This document shows, in pieces, positions 1-7,279 of a DNA stretch of 64,000 bases (within the stretch, counting starts at the first letter, position 1; the number at the start of each line of letters is the position of its first letter). The notes beneath the pieces were generated by a model. The model was not told the DNA's origin and did no database searches. It saw nothing but the letters and a program-made list of their open reading frames with translations. The DNA is from Prochlorococcus sp. AG-449-P16. Its GTDB lineage: Bacteria; Cyanobacteriota; Cyanobacteriia; PCC-6307; Cyanobiaceae. Position numbers and translations under genes: made by a program. The DNA lies in assembly GCA_003212175.1 (NCBI GenBank), contig QCQN01000003.1, forward strand, positions 1 to 64,000, given 5' to 3'.

Positions 1-173
1 TAGATATTAGGAGAATTGAAAAAACCTTGGCTGTATAAAAATATAATTATTCCAATAATTGGACCTATCCCAAATATAAATAATATAAATTTAGCCGAAT
101 TTTTTGTTTCGCCTAATTTCTTCTCATTCTTCTTGTTTTTGATTTGAATTCTTTTTGATGATTTTTTCTTCAT
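1..173 (-). CDS. Small membrane protein, N-terminal part (runs off the left edge)
   Basis: The reading frame opens with ATG at 173 and is still open at position 1. The first 25 or so residues are very rich in Lys and Arg, followed by a hydrophobic stretch at about residues 27-46 ending in a short Gly/Phe/Pro-containing loop. This is a cytoplasmic basic tail followed by a transmembrane helix. The arrangement loosely recalls PAM68-like (DUF3464) photosystem assembly proteins, but the conserved core of that family is not visible in the part seen here, so I leave it unnamed. The gene diverges from the one at 288. Confidence 0.6.
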   Translation of the reverse strand, partial: MKKKSSKRIQIKNKKNEKKLGETKNSAKFILFIFGIGPIIGIIIFLYSQGFFNSPNI

Positions 174-238
174 AAGGATAATTTTACAATAAACAGTTAG
201 TCAAACAGATAAAAATTTATTTACCTTAGTTTTTTATA

Positions 239-266
239 TTTGGATAAAAAGTCAATATTGTATAAT
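239..266 (+). promoter_or_regulatory. Putative sigma-70-type promoter for the small gene at 288
   Basis: A perfect TATAAT lies at 261-266, about 20 bases upstream of the ATG at 288. A weak TTTGGA-like element lies about 16 bases further upstream. A short leader of about 15 bases would result. In DNA this AT-rich a TATAAT can arise by chance; its position is the main support. Confidence 0.35.
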
Positions 267-287
267 GTATTATGGTTTTAGGTTTAT

Positions 288-494
288 ATGAGTGCAACTA
301 AAAGAGAAGAAGTGAGTTCACATCTTAGATATATAAGATTAGAACTAAGGGAGATGCATCAAATGCTTATTAAAGATGACTTATTGCCGGATTTAAATGA
401 TGCCAAAGAAGTACATGCTCAACTTGACGCCCTTCATGAATTACTATCAGATAATAGAAGAAAAAAATTCAAGAGTGATTATGAAAATTTTTAA
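288..494 (+). CDS. Small helical protein of unknown function (68 aa), family member 1
   Basis: No known domain is recognised. The 68-residue product is charged and predicted to be mostly helical, with no signal peptide or membrane segment. Residues 12-53 resemble the product of the small gene at 1750-1926: both carry an HL-x3-RLEL-x2-MH core followed by an LP turn and a second helix with an aligned D-x-L. The two are probably diverged paralogues. It follows a good TATAAT and is transcribed alone, divergently from the edge gene. A structural or regulatory two-helix protein is the most that can be inferred. Confidence 0.65.
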   Translation: MSATKREEVSSHLRYIRLELREMHQMLIKDDLLPDLNDAKEVHAQLDALHELLSDNRRKKFKSDYENF

Positions 495-508
495 ATAATT
501 TGAAGTTT

Positions 509-703
509 TCATAAGTAATTAGGTGTTGACTCAATTTTTTTTCGATTGTCATGCATAATTTCTAACTTATTATAAATTTCTTTTATTTGTATTTGTAGGA
601 TATCAGTTGAACTGATGTTACTTAAAGAATCCATAGCTGATAAGAGACTTTCTTTAGCCTCTATAAGGTGCCTACATTCTTTACTTCCAGCTTCGTAAGA
701 CAT
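509..703 (-). CDS. Small hypothetical helical protein (64 aa)
   Basis: The 64-residue product is hydrophilic, with two predicted helices separated by a Ser/Thr-rich turn, no signal peptide and no membrane span. Its layout (an HL near residue 12, a second helix ending in D-N-R-K-K) echoes the neighbouring protein at 288, but the similarity is too weak to claim homology by eye. It is convergent with that gene, with only 14 bases between the stop codons. The function is unknown. Confidence 0.55.
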   Translation of the reverse strand: MSYEAGSKECRHLIEAKESLLSAMDSLSNISSTDILQIQIKEIYNKLEIMHDNRKKIESTPNYL

Positions 704-848
704 TATTTAAATAGCTTATTATTATAAATATAGGGTGAAAACTTCGGTAATGCTTGATACTTTTATCATATATATCTGGTTAATTGTTACTACTAATACA
801 AAAAAATAGTTAGCACTATTTATTATTATTACTAATGTTAAATTTTTA

Positions 849-1031
849 ATGAACTCTGATACTAATGATTACAAATATTTTATAAATTTAGCAATCAATA
901 ATGCTAAAGCGAGAGTACATTTATTAAAAAAAGAAGATCAAAAATGTATATTAGAAGAATATAAAGAGTGGATAGAAGATGACTTCAGCTACAAGTCGGT
1001 TTTATTTCTCAGAGAGGATCCAATTATTTAG
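849..1031 (+). CDS. Small hypothetical protein (60 aa)
   Basis: ATG start at 849 and stop at 1031. The 60-residue product is charged and likely helical, with no recognisable motif and no membrane segment. It stands alone between two AT-rich gaps. The gap downstream (1032-1204) shows no convincing gene or RNA. The ORF may be one of the many short lineage-specific genes of picocyanobacteria, but I cannot show that it is expressed. Confidence 0.45.
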   Translation: MNSDTNDYKYFINLAINNAKARVHLLKKEDQKCILEEYKEWIEDDFSYKSVLFLREDPII

Positions 1032-1204
1032 TGGTCATGAGATCTAAATTAGCTTTTATCTTTTGAGGTGACTTTAAACAATAAAAAAAGGCTTAGAATA
1101 AAAACTAGAATAAGTGCTGTAGTCAAGGAAGAAAAGTTATACATTTATATTTAGTTTTACTTACATCATATATTGATTGATAATATCAAAACCTAATTTG
1201 AAAC

Positions 1205-1339
1205 TTAATTTTTATTATTATTAATTAGGAATTTAATAAAATCATTAAATTCCTCTTTATTAAGATTAATTTTCTTAGGTGTATTCTTGTTCAATTGTTC
1301 CAATATTGAAGATATTAAAAAAGTCCAACTTTCTTTCAT
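1205..1339 (-). CDS. Very small hypothetical protein (44 aa)
   Basis: An ATG at 1339 opens a 44-codon frame ending at a TAA at 1205. It begins 5 bases downstream of the stop of the lipoprotein gene at 1345, so the two could be co-transcribed. The product has a hydrophobic first helix, a basic middle and an Asn-rich tail. Nothing is recognisable. Tight spacing is the only support beyond the open frame. Confidence 0.35.
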   Translation of the reverse strand: MKESWTFLISSILEQLNKNTPKKINLNKEEFNDFIKFLINNNKN

Positions 1340-1344
1340 GAGAT

Positions 1345-1698
1345 TTATTTTCTCTCTAAAATGTATGTCTTCTCTTCACCAATTTTATCTGGCTGAGTAA
1401 TTTTACAGCCTTTGTCTTTATCTATGTCGCAACTATCATTGGCAGGAACTGATTTCCAAGTGCATACTTTTTCTTCTGAATATTCTTCTACAATAATCCA
1501 TCCATCATTTATAAATTCATTTATTTCACCTTCCCCACAAGAAACTATAATTTCCATTTTCTCTTTTTCATTTTTAATTTGACCACTCTGAATTTTTTCT
1601 AATTCTTTTTCTGAGGGTTCATTATTAATAGTTGTTTTACAACTTATTAAAAAAAACATTATTAAAAATAAATATGTAATTTTTTTGAAATTTTTCAT
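1345..1698 (-). CDS. Putative lipoprotein of unknown function
   Basis: The frame allows starts at 1716 and 1698; I prefer 1698 because it gives a classic signal peptide (short Lys-rich n-region, about 13 hydrophobic residues) ending in a lipobox L-I-S-C with the Cys at residue 20. The mature part, about 97 residues, is acidic and contains four further cysteines in its C-terminal half, which may form disulfides outside the cytoplasm. No domain is recognised. It is probably anchored to the plasma or outer membrane. The tiny gene at 1339 follows directly. Confidence 0.65.
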   Translation of the reverse strand: MKNFKKITYLFLIMFFLISCKTTINNEPSEKELEKIQSGQIKNEKEKMEIIVSCGEGEINEFINDGWIIVEEYSEEKVCTWKSVPANDSCDIDKDKGCKITQPDKIGEEKTYILERK

Positions 1699-1749
1699 TG
1701 GATTGAGATGTTTCAATAGAGCTTCTTAAGAAAACTAGTAAATTCTAAG

Positions 1750-1926
1750 TCATTTTGATTCTATTACTTTTAAAAGTTGGTCCATTTTATACATAAGTGA
1801 CTTTACCTCATCTGGATTTGGGAGTACTAATTCTTCAGTTACCGCAAGATGCATCTTTTTCAATTCAAGTCTTAGGTCCTTTAGGTGCATCTTAACATTA
1901 TCCTTTTTTTTTCTAACGTCAGTCAT
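1750..1926 (-). CDS. Small helical protein of unknown function (58 aa), family member 2
   Basis: ATG at 1926, TGA at 1750-1752, 58 residues. The start is preceded on its own strand by TCCTTT-free AT-rich sequence, with a ctcctt/aaggag-like patch just outside. Residues 14-55 align with the protein at 288-494: shared HL-x3-RLEL-x2-MH, then LP, then D-x-L, with conservative changes between. The shared pattern makes both frames more likely to be real genes. It would be cytoplasmic, with two helices. Function unknown. Confidence 0.6.
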   Translation of the reverse strand: MTDVRKKKDNVKMHLKDLRLELKKMHLAVTEELVLPNPDEVKSLMYKMDQLLKVIESK

Positions 1927-2001
1927 AAAGGAGTTAATAGAATTATGTTTAAACTATAGAATTATAATATTTTAAATGACTTTTATTCAAAATAAATTTG
2001 A

Positions 2002-2436
2002 TCAAATTTTTTTATTTTCAATTTCATATATCTCTTCACCACCATTACAAAAATTAGTAGATAACATTCTTAATTCTTTATTATTAATTTTCTTGATGTT
2101 TTTATTTTCTTTTATATATTTTTTCGCTGTAGATTCGCAATCTAATTTTTCCCTTGAGTATTTAATAACAGGATTAAAATAAGCCAAAGTACCCAAGAAA
2201 ATTAATGACATTGATATAATTCTTTTTTCATTTTTAATAAACTCATAACTATTTTTTCTAGTTTTTAATAATTTTATTAACCACTTATCGGGCAATCCTA
2301 TTTGAACAAATAATAATTCGACCCACCATGGAAGCGATTTTTCTACCTTATTTGGGCTTGAGGTTTTTTTGATTTTCTTATTATCAAAGGTTGGATTTTT
2401 TATATCTTGTCCCTTTCTTGATTCTTTTTTCTCCAT
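2002..2436 (-). CDS. Conserved hypothetical membrane protein (144 aa)
   Basis: The N-terminal 30 residues are Lys/Ser-rich and probably disordered. Residues 36-55 hold a conserved-looking patch with W-W-V-E-L and G-L-P-D-K-W, then a basic stretch, then one hydrophobic helix at about residues 76-92. The C-terminal part is charged and has cysteines at about residues 100 and 128. One membrane span with a soluble domain on the far side is likely. I recall similar proteins as conserved hypotheticals in cyanobacteria but cannot name a function. Confidence 0.65.
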   Translation of the reverse strand: MEKKESRKGQDIKNPTFDNKKIKKTSSPNKVEKSLPWWVELLFVQIGLPDKWLIKLLKTRKNSYEFIKNEKRIISMSLIFLGTLAYFNPVIKYSREKLDCESTAKKYIKENKNIKKINNKELRMLSTNFCNGGEEIYEIENKKI

Positions 2437-2570
2437 TTCGTCTAATTACTTATTTGGAATATAGTGGTTTTATTTTGATTTGAAAACTATATTTTTATTT
2501 TTTAAGTTTTGATTTAATTTACTCATAAATTTGATTATTGTAAATTTATGTTTTTTATATATATCCCATA

Positions 2571-2840
2571 ATGCCAAAAAAAAGAAGAAAGTTAAATAAA
2601 GATTTTGAAAAAAAAATATACTCATCCAAAAAAAATGTGGAGCTAGTCTTAGCTAAAATATATGATATTAATGACGAAGATATACAAAAAGAATATATGA
2701 GCGCTTTTACACAGGTTGTCAGTTCTTATGATGAATTGAAGAATGATTATGAGTTGGTTGGTTTTAATGATAATTCTGAAAACTTAATCTCTGCCTATAA
2801 TAGAGCTTTCTCTACTTTTGAATCAGAATTTGAGATCTAA
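2571..2840 (+). CDS. Hypothetical protein (89 aa)
   Basis: The 89-residue product starts with a Lys/Arg-rich segment (residues 3-20) and continues as an acidic, helix-rich region without membrane spans or cysteines. No domain is recognised. It is convergent with the small secreted-protein gene at 2848, with 7 bases between the stops. A basic head and acidic body would suit a nucleic-acid or protein-interaction role, but that is only a guess. Confidence 0.5.
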   Translation: MPKKRRKLNKDFEKKIYSSKKNVELVLAKIYDINDEDIQKEYMSAFTQVVSSYDELKNDYELVGFNDNSENLISAYNRAFSTFESEFEI

Positions 2841-2847
2841 TATTTAC

Positions 2848-3054
2848 TTAATTTTTGAAGGGGATCACAGGGATCTCAATACGATTTCCTTGCATCAATT
2901 TATTCTTTTTAGATTTTAAATTTCGGATACAAATTAAACTATTCTTGTTTTTTCGACATCTACTTTTAATTTGGTAGTCAGTTAGTGAATAAGCAGAATT
3001 TTGATAAATAATTAAAAAGAATATAATAAAAAATAAATTACTAAGTGATTTCAT
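2848..3054 (-). CDS. Small secreted or periplasmic protein (68 aa)
   Basis: The first 23 residues form a clear signal peptide: Lys at position 2, a long Phe/Ile/Leu core and a small-residue cleavage region around residues 20-23. The mature part is about 45 residues, strongly basic, with two cysteines about ten residues apart that could make one disulfide. No domain is recognised. It is probably exported to the periplasm or thylakoid lumen. Its short, basic mature part is peptide-like. Confidence 0.55.
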   Translation of the reverse strand: MKSLSNLFFIIFFLIIYQNSAYSLTDYQIKSRCRKNKNSLICIRNLKSKKNKLMQGNRIEIPVIPFKN

Positions 3055-3095
3055 TCAATTATTATTGTTCAGATAATATGGCTATATTTTTAATC

Positions 3096-3380
3096 CTAAC
3101 AACTACTACAAGTATCTAAAAGCTTTTTTAATTCATTTTTACTTAAGTCTGTTGATATAAATACTTCTTGAGCAGTCTTTCCTTTTCTGGCAATAGCTTT
3201 ATATCCATTTATTGTTTTTACTGAAATTCTTATCACTAAACCAGATGATCTACCCCTAACCCTTGAAATGATAGCAGGTGTAATTGTTTTGATATTTATA
3301 TTCAAAGCCAGTTTTTGTAGGATTGGAATCAATCCTTCGATGTGTGTACTATGGTTTAGAACTACTCTTCCCAAAATCAA
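3096..3380 (-). CDS. DUF2103 family protein, predicted metal-binding
   Basis: The protein opens with the characteristic L-G-R-V-V-L-N-H-S-T-H-I-x-G-L-I-P segment and continues with an I-x-R-V-R-G-R-S block and A-R-K-G-K-T-A-Q-E-V, which I recognise as the cyanobacterial DUF2103 pattern. It ends in C-x2-C. The family is described as predicted metal-binding; the N-terminal His residues and C-terminal Cys pair fit that, but no biochemical role is known to me. At 94 residues it matches the family size. It is transcribed alone and diverges from petN. Confidence 0.8.
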   Translation of the reverse strand: MILGRVVLNHSTHIEGLIPILQKLALNINIKTITPAIISRVRGRSSGLVIRISVKTINGYKAIARKGKTAQEVFISTDLSKNELKKLLDTCSSC

Positions 3381-3508
3381 CTAATACTAAATTTATATTT
3401 TATTAGCTTAAAAAGAGTTTTGAGTGATTAATTTTTATTAGGGAATTAATCAGAAAATAAAAAATAAAAAGAACTTCTGTTATATTTAAATTAATAATGA
3501 AATTATGA

Positions 3509-3610
3509 ATGATTTATCAAATAGGTTGGGCTGCCTTAGCTGCCATTTTTACTTTTTCAATTGCTATGGTAGTTTGGGGAAGAAATGGTGACGGATCAAT
3601 TGACGTATGA
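3509..3610 (+). CDS. petN: Cytochrome b6f complex subunit VIII, PetN
   Basis: This 33-residue frame encodes one transmembrane helix with the PetN signature: G-W-A-A-L at residues 6-10, then [17 protein letters not shown]. PetN is a single-helix subunit at the periphery of the cytochrome b6f dimer in the thylakoid membrane and is needed for a stable, active complex. The length fits the family (29-33 aa). The ATG at 3509 is preferred over the out-of-frame ATG four bases upstream. A TATATT lies about 25 bases upstream of the start. The next frame overlaps its last 11 bases. Confidence 0.93.
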   Translation: MIYQIGWAALAAIFTFSIAMVVWGRNGDGSIDV

Positions 3611-3749
3611 TTTATCTACTTTAAGTTATGAAGTCTATTTGAATAAATTTCTTATATTTACATCTTTCTTCCTGCTTGTTTTTATAACTTTCGCCGTAAT
3701 TTATATTTCATATGTCTCTTGGAAGGATAAAAAAAGAATTAAAAAATGA
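3600..3749 (+). CDS. Tiny single-span membrane protein downstream of petN
   Basis: A frame starting with TTG at 3600 and ending TGA at 3747-3749 encodes 49 residues: a short polar head, a strongly hydrophobic stretch (about residues 15-35) and a Lys/Arg-rich tail. It overlaps the end of petN by 11 bases in another frame, suggesting translational coupling. No ATG is available in frame, so the start codon is uncertain. The positive-inside rule puts its C-terminus in the cytoplasm. It could be an uncharacterised thylakoid microprotein; no family is recognised. Confidence 0.5.
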   Translation: MTYDLSTLSYEVYLNKFLIFTSFFLLVFITFAVIYISYVSWKDKKRIKK

Positions 3750-3773
3750 ATAAATTTAATTATTTTTAGTTAA

Positions 3774-4373
3774 TTAATTATTCTTCTCCTTAACTCTTGA
3801 TTCTTCAATAAGTTCTTTAGCTTGTTGTAGTTTAATAACAGTACTTTTGTATATCCCAATATCTTTCTCTGCTTTATTAACAGATAAATTTAAACTTTTT
3901 ACGGTTTCAGAAATAATTTTATTTTTTGCCGAATCTTTCATATCATCGAAATCTTTAGAACCTGAAATTATTGAATATAATCCTAGATTCAATATCCTTG
4001 AAGGGTAGAGCTTAGATTTGCTTTTTTCTATCAACATATTAATAACATCTTTTAAAGACTTATCCTTAAAGATTTTAAGTGTCTTTTCGGAGGTTTCCTT
4101 TATGATCTCAGACTCAAAATTTGAAGAATTACATAATGAGTCAAATAGAGGTGATAAATGTTTCTCAGGTTTATAGCCCTTTGTTAATTCTTTGAATGTT
4201 TGGGTAAGCCCAACGCAAAACAACTGATCTTGAACAAATTCATTCTGATGATTAAGAAGATTTAGTTCAACAAGCATTTCATCTACTATCCTTTTATATA
4301 AACCGGGTATAACGTAAGGGAATTTTTCATGAAATAACTTTTTGCTATCGGAGACAGTCAGTTTTTCTTTCAA
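3774..4373 (-). CDS. thf1: Thf1/Psb29, photosystem II biogenesis protein
   Basis: The region T-V-S-D-S-K followed by P-Y-V-I-P-G-L-Y-K-R-I-V-D-E-M-L-V-E is the N-terminal hallmark of Thf1/Psb29, a helical protein that supports photosystem II biogenesis and repair and stabilises FtsH complexes in cyanobacteria. The open frame reaches a TTG at 4418, but family proteins begin just before T-V-S-D; the TTG at 4373 gives 199 residues, the usual size, so I place the start there. It diverges from clpP over a short gap. The two genes downstream include ftsH, which is a known functional partner. Confidence 0.88.
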   Translation of the reverse strand: MKEKLTVSDSKKLFHEKFPYVIPGLYKRIVDEMLVELNLLNHQNEFVQDQLFCVGLTQTFKELTKGYKPEKHLSPLFDSLCNSSNFESEIIKETSEKTLKIFKDKSLKDVINMLIEKSKSKLYPSRILNLGLYSIISGSKDFDDMKDSAKNKIISETVKSLNLSVNKAEKDIGIYKSTVIKLQQAKELIEESRVKEKNN

Positions 4374-4453
4374 TTTTTTATATGTAAACCTTAATAACCA
4401 TAGCGTATGTTGACTCAATATCGTTAATATCTAATAAACAAGTAAATATTATT

Positions 4454-5044
4454 ATGATCCCTTTAGTTCTTGAAGAATCTGGTGGAAGTGAAAGAGTATT
4501 TGATATATACTCTCGACTTTTAAGAGAGAGGATTATATTTTTAGGTGAACAAGTTACTAGCGATACTGCAAATAGAATTGTTGCTCAATTACTTTTTCTT
4601 GAGGCCGAAGATCCTGAAAAAGATATATTTATGTATATTAATTCTCCAGGAGGATCTGTTTATGATGGTTTAGGTATCTTTGATACTATGCAACATGTTA
4701 AGCCTGATATTCACACAGTTTGTGTTGGATTAGCAGCTAGTATGGGAGCCTTTTTATTGGCTGCAGGAACGAAAGGTAAGAGAAGTAGTCTTAAACATTC
4801 AAGAATTATGATTCATCAACCACTTGGAGGCGCTCGGGGTCAGGCAAGTGATATTAGAATTCAAGCAGATGAAATTTTATACTTAAAAGACAGATTAAAT
4901 TCTGAGTTATCTGATAGAACAGGTAAAGACCTTCAAACCATAAAGGAAGATACTGATAGAGATTTTTATATGTCCCCTCAAGAGGCAGTTGATTATGGTT
5001 TGATTGATTCAGTTTTAAACAAAAAACCGATTAGAAATACTTGA
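4454..5044 (+). CDS. clpP: ATP-dependent Clp protease proteolytic subunit
   Basis: This 196-residue serine protease has the full catalytic triad: Ser96 in G-L-A-A-S-M-G-A, His121 in I-M-I-H-Q-P, and Asp170 before F-Y-M-S. ClpP forms tetradecameric barrels that degrade proteins fed by ClpX or ClpC. Cyanobacteria carry several ClpP paralogues; this one resembles the copy usually called ClpP2, but I cannot separate them with certainty. No transit or propeptide is needed. Its TGA stop directly abuts the stop of ftsH on the other strand with no base between. Confidence 0.95.
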   Translation: MIPLVLEESGGSERVFDIYSRLLRERIIFLGEQVTSDTANRIVAQLLFLEAEDPEKDIFMYINSPGGSVYDGLGIFDTMQHVKPDIHTVCVGLAASMGAFLLAAGTKGKRSSLKHSRIMIHQPLGGARGQASDIRIQADEILYLKDRLNSELSDRTGKDLQTIKEDTDRDFYMSPQEAVDYGLIDSVLNKKPIRNT

Positions 5045-6955
5045 TCAAAGTAGTTGAGGTGTTCTTTCCTTCTCAGGTATCTTTGTAAATTCGGAGAGAA
5101 TTTTTACAAATTCTTCGCCGTCTAATGTTTCTTTCTCAATCAAAATATCAACTAACTTATCCATGGCTTCCCTGTTTTTACTAACCAAAGAGTATGTTTC
5201 TTTGTAGCAATTTTTGACCATAACTCTTACACTTTCATCAATTTGCCTTGAAATAGAGTCGGAAACTTCACTTCTAGTCATTAAATCTCTTCCAATAAAT
5301 ACTTCTTGGTTTCCACCTTCTAAGGCGATAGGACCCAATTCACTCATTCCGAATCTTGTAACCATTTGTCTTGCCATGGATGCAACTTGTTGGAAATCAC
5401 CTCCAGCTCCTGTTGTTATTTCCCCTTTCCCAAAAACAACATCTTCAGCCGCTCTTCCTCCAAGAGCTCCCATTATTCTTGCTTTGAGTTGGGCTCTACT
5501 TACAAGAGTTTGCTCATCATCTGGAGTAAACCAAGTTAAACCTTTTGCTTGACCTCTAGGTATAACTGTAACCTTCTGAACTGGATCGTGAGCCTTTACC
5601 AAAGAACCTATAAGTGCATGACCAACTTCGTGATAAGCGATTAATCTTTTACTTCTCCCATCAGTAAGTGGAGAACCTTCCATGCCGGCAACTATCCTAT
5701 CGACTGAATCATCAATTTCAGAGATACCTATTGAATCTTTTCTTCTTCTTGCTGTTAATATGGCAGCCTCGTTTAGTAAGTTGGCGAGATCTGCTCCTGT
5801 AAATCCGGGTGTTCTTCTTGCAATGCTTTCTAAGGTTAGATCTTCCTGAAGTGTTTTGTTTTTTGCGTGAACTTCTAAGATAGATAATCTACCTTTGATA
5901 TCAGGTGCATCAACTGTAACTTGTCTATCGAATCTTCCTGGTCGCATTAAGGCAGAATCTAGCACATCTGGCCTATTAGTAGCAGCTATTATAATTATCC
6001 CACTGTTGCCTTCAAACCCATCCATTTCTGTTAATAATTGGTTGAGCGTCTGTTCTCTTTCATCATTTCCTCCACCAATACCTGCACCTCTTTGTCTACC
6101 TACAGCATCAATTTCGTCGATAAAAATAAGACAAGGACTATTCTCTTTTGCTCTTTTAAAAAGATCACGGACTCTACTTGCACCAACACCAACAAACATT
6201 TCTACAAATTCTGAACCAGATAATGAAAAGAAAGGAACCCCAGCCTCTCCTGCTATAGCTTTGGCTAAAAGTGTCTTTCCTGTACCTGGTGGCCCAACAA
6301 GTAAAACTCCCTTAGGTATTCTAGCTCCGACAGATGTGAATTTTTCAGGTTTTTTTAAGAAAGTGACAACCTCTTCCAAATCTTGTTTTGCTTCATTTAC
6401 TCCTGCTACGTCATCAAAGACAACACCAGTTTCGGCTTCCATAGCAAACCTTGCCTTTGTTTTTCCAAATTGCATAGCCTGACCTGGTCCTCCAGGCATA
6501 CCATTAGATCTTCTGGCTAGTAAGATTAATCCTCCAATGAGAATTGCGGGGAAAAGGAGATTACCTAGAACTCCAAGTGCTGGAGGGGCAGTTTTAACTG
6601 GATGTATATCAAAACTAATTCCTTCACTTTTTAGATTATTTATTAATTCTGGAGTTAATCCAGGCAAATCAACTCTTAACCTTTGCACTTTGTTATCTAG
6701 ATCTGAATCTATAGTTTCTATAACAGCATTTCTACCTCCATCGAAAATATCAACTGATGTAACTCTTCCTGATTCAATATAGTCTAAGAATCTTCCATAA
6801 CTGACTCTGGCAACAGCTGAGTTTTTAGGGGCTATCGTAGTCCCATTCGATTTAAGAGAATCAGTATTGGTTGAAGAAAGGAATTGATATGAAAGAACAA
6901 TTACTAAAATAATAGGTAGAGCCCATAAAATTATTGTTTTAAATTTTTGATTCAT
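5045..6955 (-). CDS. ftsH: ATP-dependent zinc metalloprotease FtsH
   Basis: The product has two transmembrane helices (about residues 7-26 and 128-147) flanking a lumenal domain, then an AAA+ module with Walker A G-P-P-G-T-G-K-T at 221-228, Walker B I-F-I-D-E-I around 277-282 and the second region of homology, then a peptidase with H-E-V-G-H at 442-446. FtsH proteases remove damaged photosystem II proteins, especially D1, and other membrane proteins. The 636-residue size and sequence fit the thylakoid FtsH2-like group, but which of the several cyanobacterial FtsH types it is cannot be settled here. Thf1, encoded nearby, is known to influence FtsH levels. Confidence 0.96.
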   Translation of the reverse strand: MNQKFKTIILWALPIILVIVLSYQFLSSTNTDSLKSNGTTIAPKNSAVARVSYGRFLDYIESGRVTSVDIFDGGRNAVIETIDSDLDNKVQRLRVDLPGLTPELINNLKSEGISFDIHPVKTAPPALGVLGNLLFPAILIGGLILLARRSNGMPGGPGQAMQFGKTKARFAMEAETGVVFDDVAGVNEAKQDLEEVVTFLKKPEKFTSVGARIPKGVLLVGPPGTGKTLLAKAIAGEAGVPFFSLSGSEFVEMFVGVGASRVRDLFKRAKENSPCLIFIDEIDAVGRQRGAGIGGGNDEREQTLNQLLTEMDGFEGNSGIIIIAATNRPDVLDSALMRPGRFDRQVTVDAPDIKGRLSILEVHAKNKTLQEDLTLESIARRTPGFTGADLANLLNEAAILTARRRKDSIGISEIDDSVDRIVAGMEGSPLTDGRSKRLIAYHEVGHALIGSLVKAHDPVQKVTVIPRGQAKGLTWFTPDDEQTLVSRAQLKARIMGALGGRAAEDVVFGKGEITTGAGGDFQQVASMARQMVTRFGMSELGPIALEGGNQEVFIGRDLMTRSEVSDSISRQIDESVRVMVKNCYKETYSLVSKNREAMDKLVDILIEKETLDGEEFVKILSEFTKIPEKERTPQLL

Positions 6956-7068
6956 TTTTGGTAAATCTACAACATGTTTTAGATTCTAGAATGAAACAAT
7001 GCATTTCGTTGATATTTTTTTTCTTTGATTATGTATATATTATGTTTAGTTAAATTAGCTATTTTGGA

Positions 7069-7278
7069 ATGAAATTCAACATTGAAGATAAAGTCAAGTT
7101 AATTATGCCTTTGCCTTATTTAAAAACCTCTGAAAACATGCCAATGCTAAGACCTCCTGATTTGGTCGCTATTGATGAAGTTGGAGAGATAAAGGCTATA
7201 AAATCCCCTCAGACAGTAGAGATAAAATTTAGGAGAGGTTCTTTTTTGATTGATATTGACAAGATTGAAAAAATTTAA
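7069..7278 (+). CDS. sipA: SipA, NblS-interacting regulatory protein (DUF3148)
   Basis: The 69-residue protein has the SipA pattern: F-N-I-E-D-K-V at the start, P-Y-L-K-T-S-E-N-M-P-M-L-R-P-P-D-L in the middle and a C-terminal F-R-R-G-S-F-L-I-D. SipA is a small SH3-like protein that binds the ATP-binding domain of the conserved cyanobacterial sensor kinase NblS and modulates high-light signalling. The kinase is not in this window. It diverges from ftsH, itself a light-stress gene, and ends 1 base before the stop of the M16 gene on the other strand. Confidence 0.85.
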   Translation: MKFNIEDKVKLIMPLPYLKTSENMPMLRPPDLVAIDEVGEIKAIKSPQTVEIKFRRGSFLIDIDKIEKI

Positions 7279-7279
7279 T

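Noticed and set aside
1032..1204. Intergenic gap with possible RNA gene
   Set aside because: No cloverleaf, no GC-rich hairpin and no open frame longer than a few codons is visible.
1976..2182. Plus-strand frame encoding a hydrophobic 68-residue protein
   Set aside because: It is the antisense shadow of the minus-strand gene at 2002-2436, which has the better protein composition and a recognisable conserved patch.
5895..6482. Long open frame on the plus strand inside ftsH (195 codons)
   Set aside because: It lies entirely antisense to a well-conserved gene and its product is Pro/Ser/Leu-rich with no family match; codon bias of ftsH creates it.
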